Source: Acidobacteriota bacterium
Lineage (GTDB): Bacteria > Acidobacteriota > Blastocatellia > Pyrinomonadales > Pyrinomonadaceae
Length of the DNA stretch: 6,785 bases
Direction of reading: 5' to 3'
Assembly (NCBI GenBank): GCA_013696385.1
Contig: JACCYR010000109.1
Span: 1 to 6,785 of the forward strand
This document shows, piece after piece, positions 1-5,193 of the stretch (the stretch's first letter is position 1; the number at the start of each line of letters is the position of its first letter). A model generated the notes under the pieces. It made no database searches. It was not told where the DNA came from and saw nothing but the letters and a program-made list of their open reading frames with translations. A program made the position numbers and the translations under genes.

Positions 1-737
1 AATATAACGAAACGGCGGATGTTTTTGTAGTCAAACAAAAAAACGCGCATTCTTGGGTGGAAGTTTATTTCCCGAAAGAAAACGCTTGGATTCCTTTCGA
101 TCCGACACCTTTCGCCGGACAAAACGACGGCGCGGCAATAAATAACGGAATTATAGGAAAATTCAATACGTATCTCGAAGCGTTAGAAACATTTTGGATT
201 CAGTATTTCTTAGTTTTTGATAATCAGGAACAGCGTTCGCTTTTTCGTTCGGTCAAAAATGGTTTTAGCGATTATCAATCAAAAACTTCTGCTTGGCTGA
301 CTGAAATACAATATCGCTTGTCGGATTGGTGGAAGGAAGTTCGCGGCGACAAAGGTTTGCAGACAAGTGCAAAAGCAATCGCGTTTGGAATCGGATATTT
401 AATTGCAGGGATTTTGGGAATAATTTTAATTATTTGGCTTTACCAGAAAATCAAACGACTAGAAATTTGGCGAAGACTTTACGCTTGGCTCAAACATAAA
501 AACGAAACGACAATTATTAAGTTTTACGAAAGAATGCAGAAGGTTTTGGCAAGCAAAGGTTTTACACGTGCTGCGCATCAAACGCCTTTGGAATTTGCCT
601 TTGCTCTGAATATGCCCGAAGCCGTTCGCATCACGGAGAAATATAATCGTGTTCGTTTCGGCGAGAAAAAATTATCGAAAGATGAAACAATAGAAATTGA
701 AGATTGGTTAGAAAAACTGGAAGGTAAAAATGAGTGA
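1..737 (+). CDS. Transglutaminase-like membrane protein, TgpA/DUF3488 type (5' end outside window)
   Basis: The reading frame is open from base 3 with no start signal, so the gene begins upstream; 244 residues are visible. Residues 15-21 (AHSWVEV) and 32-36 (FDPTP) are the transglutaminase-core segments carrying the catalytic His (H16) and Asp (D33); the catalytic Cys would lie upstream. A strongly hydrophobic helix at about residues 125-147 is a membrane span, followed by basic residues and a C-terminal segment (about 172-240) with the FYERM...TPLEFA...YNRVRFG pattern of the DUF4129 domain. This order (transglutaminase core, membrane helix, DUF4129) is the back end of TgpA-like proteins, whose front end is a multi-helix DUF3488 domain; such proteins usually exceed 600 residues, so roughly two thirds is probably missing. 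The transglutaminase core is expected outside the cytoplasm. Its substrate is unknown. The GTG at 57 lies inside the catalytic domain and is not the real start. The stop overlaps the next gene by 8 bases, suggesting co-translation. Confidence 0.88.
   Translation, partial: YNETADVFVVKQKNAHSWVEVYFPKENAWIPFDPTPFAGQNDGAAINNGIIGKFNTYLEALETFWIQYFLVFDNQEQRSLFRSVKNGFSDYQSKTSAWLTEIQYRLSDWWKEVRGDKGLQTSAKAIAFGIGYLIAGILGIILIIWLYQKIKRLEIWRRLYAWLKHKNETTIIKFYERMQKVLASKGFTRAAHQTPLEFAFALNMPEAVRITEKYNRVRFGEKKLSKDETIEIEDWLEKLEGKNE
719..724 (+). promoter_or_regulatory. Shine-Dalgarno site for the 137-residue membrane protein
   Basis: GGAAGG lies 5 bases ahead of the ATG at 730, inside the 3' end of the transglutaminase-like gene. 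It is the clearest ribosome-binding site in the window and fixes the start at 730. The other starts have weak or no recognisable site. Confidence 0.6.
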
Positions 738-1143
738 AAACAAAATAAAAAGGTTTCTAAAATTAAGGTATTTTCTTACAGTTTTTATCGTTACCCTTCA
801 CCTTTCTTTTGGAATTTGGACTCTTGCGGAAAACTCCAATGTTTCCCCGAATTTCTTCTCGATTCTTTTCATTTCAGCAATCTTAATATTAATTAATAAC
901 CGTTGGTTGTATCGGACTTTGATTCTATTAAATATCTTTGATTTTGTTTCACTCTTAAGTTATGTAATCGGAAGATGTCAAGAAAATTTTCCAGTAAACA
1001 CTTTGCGGGATAGTTATTATTGGCTGGTTGATATGAACATATTTCGTTGGAATGTCGCCTTCTGGATATTACAAATTAGTTTGATTGTTTATTTGATTGC
1101 TATTGAAATTAAAGTCTATAAAAATAAAAATAGTTTAGTGTAA
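730..1143 (+). CDS. Small four-helix membrane protein of unknown function
   Basis: I do not recognise this 137-residue protein. Hydrophobic stretches at about residues 13-32, 41-57, 60-80 and 108-126 suggest four membrane helices. A basic N-terminus (KIKRFLKLR) and a lysine-rich C-terminus (KVYKNKNS) would both face the cytoplasm by the positive-inside rule, consistent with an even number of helices. There is no catalytic motif; the one cysteine (C83) lies in the loop after helix 3. The start is supported by a GGAAGG site 5 bases upstream. The gene overlaps the transglutaminase-like gene by 8 bases and ends 3 bases before rimO, so it is very likely co-transcribed. Its base composition is much more AT-rich than its neighbours: hand counts of three 60-base lines (841-900, 961-1020, 1081-1140) give 17, 19 and 11 G+C. 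Part of this reflects Phe/Ile/Leu/Asn-rich membrane coding, but late acquisition is possible. The Shine-Dalgarno site and tight packing argue for a real gene. Confidence 0.75.
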   Translation: MSENKIKRFLKLRYFLTVFIVTLHLSFGIWTLAENSNVSPNFFSILFISAILILINNRWLYRTLILLNIFDFVSLLSYVIGRCQENFPVNTLRDSYYWLVDMNIFRWNVAFWILQISLIVYLIAIEIKVYKNKNSLV

Positions 1144-1146
1144 ATA

Positions 1147-2496
1147 ATGAAAAAAGTTGGATTTGTCAGTCTCGGCTGCCCGAAAAACCTCGTTGATAGT
1201 GAAGTTATGATGGGACAATTGAAAGCGGCTGGCTATGAAATTACGAACAACGCTGAAGAAGCGGACACGGTTGTTGTCAACACTTGCGGTTTTATCGAAT
1301 CGGCAAAGCAGGAATCAATTGACGCGATTCTTGATGCGACACGGTTAAAATCCGAAGGAAAAACGCAGAGAGTTGTCGTTGCTGGTTGTTTGGTTGAGCG
1401 TTATCGCGACGATTTGATTAAGGAATTGCCGGAGGTTGACGCATTTATCGGGACGAATCAGATAAATGATATTTTGAAAGCCGCCGACGAAAAAGTTGAC
1501 ACGCGTGAATTTTCGCTCTCGCCAATCGGCAATAAGTCCGCGACTTATCTTTATGATTTCGACACGCCAAGACTTCGCGCCACTGATTCTTACACCGCAT
1601 TTATTAAGATCGCCGAAGGTTGCGATAGACCGTGCGCGTTTTGCTCGATTCCGGCAATGCGCGGCTCTTTTCGTTCGCGCAGTTTCGGTTCGATTTTGAA
1701 GGAAGCCGAAGATTTGGCGAATCAAGGCGTAAAAGAAATTGTTTTAATCGCGCAGGATTCTTCGCGTTTCGGCGAAGATTTAGGCGAAGTTGATGCGCTA
1801 CCGAAGCTGATTCGCGCACTCGGAGAAATCGAAAACTTAGAATGGATTCGCGTAATGTATGCTTACCCGACGCACATTTCCGACGCATTTCTTACGGCGA
1901 TTGCCGAAACTCCGAAAGCCGTTAAATATCTCGATATGCCTCTGCAGCACGCTTCGCGCAATGTTTTAAAAAATATGAAGCGCGGCGGAACACGCGAGAG
2001 TTTGGAAAAATTGATAAGAAGAGTTCGTGAAAAAGTTCCCGGAATTACGATTCGCACAACTTTTATCACGGGCTTTCCAACCGAAACCGAAGCGGATTTT
2101 GAAGAATTGATGACATTTGTCCGAAACTGCGAATTTGATAACGTCGGCGTTTTCACATATTCGGACGAAGAAGAAACGGCGGCGTTTAATTTGCCGAATA
2201 AAGTTGACGCGAAAACTGCAAAACAAAGACGTGCGCGTTTGATGAAGGAACAAGCGAAAATTTCAAAACGAAAAAACGCGGAAAAAATCGGAAATGTTTA
2301 CAAGGTTCTTTTTGAAGGGTTTTCGCAGGAATCCGATATGCTTTTCCAAGGTCGCCTTGAAGGACAAGCGCAGGAAATTGACGGCTATATTTTAATCAAC
2401 AATATGCCCGAAGATTTAGAACCGAAAGTCGGTGAATTTTACAACGTCCGCATCTCTGAAGCGCACAATTACGATTTAATCGGTGAAATTATCTGA
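1147..2496 (+). CDS. rimO: Ribosomal protein S12 methylthiotransferase RimO
   Basis: RimO is a radical-SAM enzyme that adds a methylthio group to a conserved aspartate of ribosomal protein S12, using S-adenosylmethionine and two [4Fe-4S] clusters in the cytoplasm. The 449-residue protein is full length for the family. The N-terminal UPF0004 domain has the cluster cysteines C11, C47 and C81, with the opening VSLGCPKNLVDSE that is typical of RimO rather than the tRNA enzyme MiaB. The radical-SAM core has the CxxxCxxC motif at C159, C163 and C166, followed by MRGSFRSR. The C-terminal TRAM domain spans about residues 385-449 (GNVYKVLFEG onward) and would bind S12. The ATG lies 3 bases after the previous stop. 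No Shine-Dalgarno sequence is visible in the A/T-rich stretch before it, so translation may depend on coupling with the upstream gene or on the unstructured leader. No key residue is missing. Confidence 0.97.
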   Translation: MKKVGFVSLGCPKNLVDSEVMMGQLKAAGYEITNNAEEADTVVVNTCGFIESAKQESIDAILDATRLKSEGKTQRVVVAGCLVERYRDDLIKELPEVDAFIGTNQINDILKAADEKVDTREFSLSPIGNKSATYLYDFDTPRLRATDSYTAFIKIAEGCDRPCAFCSIPAMRGSFRSRSFGSILKEAEDLANQGVKEIVLIAQDSSRFGEDLGEVDALPKLIRALGEIENLEWIRVMYAYPTHISDAFLTAIAETPKAVKYLDMPLQHASRNVLKNMKRGGTRESLEKLIRRVREKVPGITIRTTFITGFPTETEADFEELMTFVRNCEFDNVGVFTYSDEEETAAFNLPNKVDAKTAKQRRARLMKEQAKISKRKNAEKIGNVYKVLFEGFSQESDMLFQGRLEGQAQEIDGYILINNMPEDLEPKVGEFYNVRISEAHNYDLIGEII

Positions 2497-2499
2497 TTG

Positions 2500-3006
2500 A
2501 TGACAGCTCAAGAAATCGAACAATACCTGCGGGAAGTCGGCAGCGAACTTGCCTTGCAAAATGTCAAAGGCGAGATTTGTCTGTATGGCGGCGCGGTGAT
2601 GTGTCTGGTTTTCAAAGCGCGTCCGGCGACGAAAGACGTTGACGCGATTTTCGAGCCTGTCAAATATATTCGACAGGCAATCACAAAAATTGCTGAGAAA
2701 TATAACTTAAGACAAGATTGGTTAAATTTTGCGGTTAGAATGTTTGTCGTCGAACACGAGAAAAAGGTTTTGTTTGATTTTCCGAACTTGAAAGTTTATG
2801 TTCCGACGGCTAGTTATCTGCTGGCGATGAAAGTCTCGGCGGCGAGAGCAAACACGAGCGACAGAGATGACATAGAATTTTTAATTCGAGAACTGAAATT
2901 GGAAAACGCGGAAAAGGTTTTTGAAATCGTCCGCGAATTTTACCCAAAGAAGCAATTAAAGCCGCAAAGCCGTTTTTTGATTGAAGAAATTTTCGAGCAG
3001 AAATGA
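2500..3006 (+). CDS. Small nucleotidyltransferase-fold protein (DUF6036/AbiEii-like)
   Basis: This 168-residue protein has the layout of a minimal nucleotidyltransferase of the Pol-beta fold: YGGAVM at residues 29-34 (the GG turn) followed by ATKDVDAIF at 43-51, where D46 and D48 form the paired metal-binding acidic motif. Downstream, LLAMKVSAAR (107-116) and SDRDDIEFL (120-128) resemble the Lys and RDxxD elements of AbiEii- and DUF6036-type proteins. Members of this broad group include toxins and antitoxins of abortive-infection systems and uncharacterised singletons; the nucleotide and target here are unknown. The best start is the ATG at 2500; an in-frame TTG at 2497 directly abuts the rimO stop and would add one residue. 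A weak GGTGA (2482-2486) lies inside rimO. The stop overlaps the next start by 4 bases (ATGA), so the two proteins are translationally coupled and may act together. The family assignment rests on motif recognition, not a search. Confidence 0.72.
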   Translation: MTAQEIEQYLREVGSELALQNVKGEICLYGGAVMCLVFKARPATKDVDAIFEPVKYIRQAITKIAEKYNLRQDWLNFAVRMFVVEHEKKVLFDFPNLKVYVPTASYLLAMKVSAARANTSDRDDIEFLIRELKLENAEKVFEIVREFYPKKQLKPQSRFLIEEIFEQK

Positions 3007-3356
3007 ATACGCTCAAAGAAACAAAAGAAAAAATTGTCCGCGACCAACAAAATTGGTGCATTTATTTGATGGATTTTGTGGACGACTTTCGGTATTACAA
3101 AGATACGGAAATGATTGCTGAACCGTTTGAATTAAGCGATGAAAAAACGGACGCGCTGCTGGCTTCAACGGCTGAAAGTTTGTGTGATGAATTGAAAATC
3201 GAGCTGTCCGAATGGTTAGAAGAAGTTCCTGCTTGCGAAAAGCCTTACTTTGTAGGAGAAATAGAAAACCTGAAAGCGATTTCAATTGTCGAAAGTCCTC
3301 TGCGTTTTAAGATTCGCAACATTTTTGTATTAGAAAATTTTTTGGGTCGGGTTTGA
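3003..3356 (+). CDS. Uncharacterised 117-residue protein coupled to the nucleotidyltransferase
   Basis: I cannot name this family. The protein is soluble-looking, mainly acidic in the middle, and probably mostly helical. It has a charged N-terminal helix, two tryptophans (W18, W71), two internal cysteines (C61, C78) besides C19, and a C-terminal stretch (about residues 80-117) whose ENLKAI...ESPLRF...NIFVLENFL pattern looks like a conserved block rather than random sequence. It has no histidine, so it cannot be a HEPN ribonuclease using the usual RX4-6H motif, which excludes the classical MNT/HEPN pairing. It begins within the stop codon of the nucleotidyltransferase gene (ATGA overlap) and ends 4 bases before pgpA, so it is in the same transcript. 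The tight coupling suggests a partner or regulator of the nucleotidyltransferase, by inference only. A standalone housekeeping role remains possible. Confidence 0.7.
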   Translation: MNTLKETKEKIVRDQQNWCIYLMDFVDDFRYYKDTEMIAEPFELSDEKTDALLASTAESLCDELKIELSEWLEEVPACEKPYFVGEIENLKAISIVESPLRFKIRNIFVLENFLGRV

Positions 3357-3360
3357 TTAA

Positions 3361-3969
3361 ATGCCGAGTTACGACGAAATTATTCACGTTTCCGCCGCTG
3401 CCGAAGTGCAAGAATTAGCCAGAGAGAAATTAAAAGATAAAACTCCGCTCGATTATTTTTCTTTGGCGATTACGACTTGCGGCGTTGGGTATATTCCGCT
3501 TGCGCCCGGAACTTGGGGTTCAACTGTCGGCGTGGCGGTTTATCTTTTATTTTGGATTATTGAAACAAATCTAGGAATTTATTTTCTGCACAGAGGTTGG
3601 AATGCGGGACAAGTTACCGCTTGGGTTCACGCGGTAAATGTAATTATTTTTCTTGTGTTTTGTCTTGTCGGCATCTGGGCATCAGGCAGAGCAACGCATC
3701 TTTTTCAAGATAAAGACCCGCAAAAGATCGTCATTGACGAGGTTATCGGTCAACTTCTGGTCTTCCTTTTCATCCCGTTTGACGTGCATTGGTATATGGT
3801 CATCGCCGGATTTTTGCTTTTCCGTCTGTTTGATATTTGGAAACCATATCCGATAGATTCTCTGCAAAATCTGCCGGCGGGAATCGGAGTTTGCGCCGAT
3901 GATATTTTAGCGGGCGTTTATGGCGGAACTTGTTTGGCGTTGCTTTATGCGGTGAAAATTTCTTTCTAA
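3361..3969 (+). CDS. pgpA: Phosphatidylglycerophosphatase A
   Basis: PgpA removes phosphate from phosphatidylglycerol phosphate to give phosphatidylglycerol, the last step in making this phospholipid, at the inner membrane. Family marks are clear: GVGYIPLAPGTWGS (41-54), the acidic VIDEVIGQ (124-131, D126 and E127), FRLFDIWKPYPI (154-165) and GVCADDILAGVYGG (176-189, D180 and D181). Membrane helices are likely at about 55-68, 90-107, 133-157 and 183-198. At 202 residues it is longer than the roughly 160-170 typical of the family: it has a charged N-terminal extension of about 30 residues and a longer loop (about 69-90) between the first two helices. The loop before the DD motif reads PAGIGVCADD, where many relatives have GGxGVMxDD. 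The gene starts 4 bases after the preceding stop with no strong Shine-Dalgarno site. It is the last gene of the + strand unit and is followed by a large hairpin. Confidence 0.93.
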   Translation: MPSYDEIIHVSAAAEVQELAREKLKDKTPLDYFSLAITTCGVGYIPLAPGTWGSTVGVAVYLLFWIIETNLGIYFLHRGWNAGQVTAWVHAVNVIIFLVFCLVGIWASGRATHLFQDKDPQKIVIDEVIGQLLVFLFIPFDVHWYMVIAGFLLFRLFDIWKPYPIDSLQNLPAGIGVCADDILAGVYGGTCLALLYAVKISF

Positions 3970-3972
3970 GTG

Positions 3973-3993
3973 AGAAGTGAAAACTGAAAACTA
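3973..3993 (-). repeat. 7-base repeat array, left arm (three units)
   Basis: Read on the - strand this is three 7-base units: TAGTTTT (3987-3993), CAGTTTT (3980-3986) and CACTTCT (3973-3979). The first two match the units of the opposite arm, and the general form YAGTNNT resembles the units in the corA/serA gap. It starts just after the pgpA stop. Confidence 0.5.
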
Positions 3994-4042
3994 ACGGATG
4001 AGAACTTGTTGATTTAGTAGTTCTCAGTTTTCAGTTTTCACT
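3976..4042. terminator. Perfect 17-bp inverted repeat between convergent pgpA and corA; likely bidirectional terminator
   Basis: The left arm at 3976-3992 (AGTGAAAACTGAAAACT) is exactly complementary to the right arm at 4026-4042. An inner 8-bp stem (3999-4006 with 4019-4026) can extend the structure, giving a long hairpin in RNA from either strand. It sits where pgpA and corA converge, so both transcripts would meet it. It is AT-rich and lacks a clean GC stem plus U-tract, so strict intrinsic termination is not assured. The arms consist of 7-base units (GAAAACT twice on the left, AGTTTTC twice on the right). The right arm overlaps the last codons and stop of corA. Confidence 0.6.
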
Positions 4043-4045
4043 TTC
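4025..4045 (+). repeat. 7-base repeat array, right arm (three units), entering the corA 3' end
   Basis: On the + strand this is CAGTTTT (4025-4031), CAGTTTT (4032-4038) and CACTTTC (4039-4045), in opposite orientation to the array at 3973-3993. It covers the corA stop codon (4031-4033) and its last four codons, so the CorA C-terminal residues ESEN are encoded by repeat sequence. Confidence 0.55.
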
Positions 4046-5038
4046 TTTATCATCGCCTCCAAAAATCCAGCCTTTGCGCCAAAAATAAATTAAAAGCCCA
4101 ATGCCGACAATAAACATCAGCGCAAGCGTTATAAAATAGCCGTTGCGCGTGTGCAGTTCGGGCATATTATCAAAATTCATTCCGTAAATTCCTGCAATTA
4201 AAGACAAGGGCAAAATTATCGCTGAAAAAATTGTGAGAACCTTCATTACCTCATTGGTGCGATTGGAGACGACGCTGAATTGAATGTCGAGCAATCCGCT
4301 AATTAAATCACGATAACTTTCCGACAGGTCAGCGACACGCTGCAAATGGTCGTAGACATCGCGGTAAAACGGCAGATGCTGTTCTTCTATCAAAGGAAAT
4401 TCGCCGTGCGCGATACGATACAGAACATTTAGTTGTCTGGAAGTGATGCGTCTTAATCGCGCCACGCTTCTTTTTAAATCGAGAATTTCTTCCAAAATCA
4501 AATTATTCGCTTTCTTCGTCCGAAAAACTCGTTCTTCGATTTCATTTATCGTATTGTCGAAATCGTCCACGAGCGGCAAGTATAAATCTATCAGTTCATC
4601 GAGAATTTGATGAAGCAGATAATCCGCGCCGCGCCCGCAGACAAATGCCGAACTGCGAACCTGCTGTTTGACTTTATCAATACTGAGAAAATTTTCGTGA
4701 TGATAAGTAGCGACAAAGTTTTTGCCCAAATAGCCGTCGAGTTCTTTGGTCACAAAATTTCTCGAATTTGTTTCGTCAACCTTTACGCCGTGAACAATAA
4801 AAAAAAGATAATCGGGAAAAGCTTCGACCTTCGGCTGATTTCTCGTCATCCGTGCATCTTCGATGGTTAAAGGATGAAAATGAAAAATGTCGGCGAGAAT
4901 TTTATCATCCGCCGGTGTCGGAGCTTTCATATCAACCCAAATCAGATTGTCGGGATTTGTCAGCAGTTCGGGAAGTTTTTCCGCCGAAAGACCTTCTTCG
5001 ACGTGGTCTGCGCCTTTTCGATAAATAAAAATTTCCAT
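4031..5038 (-). CDS. corA: CorA-type magnesium/divalent cation transport protein
   Basis: CorA proteins form pentameric inner-membrane channels that let Mg2+ (and often Co2+ or Ni2+) into the cell, gated by cytoplasmic metal-binding sites. The 335-residue protein is full length. An N-terminal cytoplasmic domain of about residues 1-150 is followed by long helices (about 150-265, with the charged INEIEERVFRTKK stretch and the RRITSRQLNVLYR segment). The first membrane helix (about 267-285) ends in the signature YGMNF, with GMN at 286-288, then DNMPEL in the periplasmic loop, and a second membrane helix at about 301-319. The C-terminus is short and basic then acidic (RKGWIFGGDDKESEN). The ATG at 5036-5038 is the natural start since it opens directly into the family's N-terminal strand; no Shine-Dalgarno sequence is visible, and a 7-base repeat array ends 4 bases upstream. 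The gene stands alone, divergent from serA and convergent with pgpA. Confidence 0.96.
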   Translation of the reverse strand: MEIFIYRKGADHVEEGLSAEKLPELLTNPDNLIWVDMKAPTPADDKILADIFHFHPLTIEDARMTRNQPKVEAFPDYLFFIVHGVKVDETNSRNFVTKELDGYLGKNFVATYHHENFLSIDKVKQQVRSSAFVCGRGADYLLHQILDELIDLYLPLVDDFDNTINEIEERVFRTKKANNLILEEILDLKRSVARLRRITSRQLNVLYRIAHGEFPLIEEQHLPFYRDVYDHLQRVADLSESYRDLISGLLDIQFSVVSNRTNEVMKVLTIFSAIILPLSLIAGIYGMNFDNMPELHTRNGYFITLALMFIVGIGLLIYFWRKGWIFGGDDKESEN

Positions 5039-5042
5039 AAAT

Positions 5043-5070
5043 CAGTGGTCGGTTATCAGTTGTTAGTTGT
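5043..5070 (+). repeat. Degenerate 7-base repeat array directly upstream of corA (four units)
   Basis: Four consecutive 7-base units occur on the + strand: CAGTGGT, CGGTTAT, CAGTTGT and TAGTTGT. They lie 4 bases from the corA start codon, so they would be transcribed into the corA leader as antisense units. Positions 5042-5059 pair with 5170-5187 (16 of 18 positions). No gene is present here. Confidence 0.6.
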
Positions 5071-5089
5071 TTTCTACCGCTAACAAATT

Positions 5090-5118
5090 TTGTGAATAAA
5101 TTCTCTTGATGTTAAGAT
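5090..5118 (+). promoter_or_regulatory. Candidate sigma70-like promoter for serA
   Basis: TTGTGA (5090-5095, 4 of 6 to consensus) and TAAGAT (5113-5118, 4 of 6) are separated by 17 bases. Transcription would begin near 5125, giving a leader of about 70 bases that includes the 7-base repeats. The match is moderate and made by eye only. Confidence 0.35.
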
Positions 5119-5137
5119 AACCGCATTTAGTTTTCAA
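5109..5137 (-). promoter_or_regulatory. Candidate sigma70-like promoter for corA
   Basis: On the - strand, TTGAAA (5132-5137, 5 of 6 to consensus) and TAACAT (5109-5114, 4 of 6) are separated by 17 bases. Transcription would begin near 5102, giving a leader of about 63 bases that contains the array at 5043-5070. The -10 box overlaps the proposed serA -10 box. Confidence 0.38.
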
Positions 5138-5151
5138 TCATTAAAAGTTTT

Positions 5152-5186
5152 ATCACTGACTACTGACTACTGACAACCAACCACTG
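5152..5186 (-). repeat. Degenerate 7-base repeat array directly upstream of serA (five units)
   Basis: Read on the - strand there are five contiguous 7-base units: CAGTGGT (5180-5186), TGGTTGT (5173-5179), CAGTAGT twice (5166-5172 and 5159-5165) and CAGTGAT (5152-5158). It is the inverted counterpart of the array at 5043-5070, and it ends 7 bases before the serA ATG. The + strand shows this as an exact CTGACTA tandem repeat from 5156. Confidence 0.65.
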
Positions 5187-5193
5187 ACAAATT

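Noticed and set aside
57..59. GTG as start of the transglutaminase-like gene
   Set aside because: The in-frame codons before it encode AHSW, part of the catalytic His segment, and no stop precedes it in the window, so the gene continues upstream.
1345..1725. 126-residue open frame on the - strand inside rimO
   Set aside because: It lies wholly within a clear rimO coding region, its product is Arg/Asn-rich with no motif, and the opposite strand explains the open frame. Other antisense frames in rimO (1604-1888, 1863-2156, 1966-2253) are rejected for the same reason.
3003..3356. HEPN toxin of an MNT/HEPN pair
   Set aside because: The protein contains no histidine, so the RX4-6H ribonuclease motif is absent.
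4874..5083. Short + strand frame across the corA start
   Set aside because: It is antisense to corA codons and continues into repeat sequence; there is no ribosome site and no recognisable protein.
5043..5186. CRISPR array
   Set aside because: Units are contiguous 7-base repeats without unique spacers, and no cas genes are in the window.
5039..5193. Magnesium riboswitch or serine-related riboswitch in the corA/serA gap
   Set aside because: The leaders are short (about 60-70 bases if the promoters are right) and dominated by simple repeats, with no conserved aptamer or terminator pattern that I can see.
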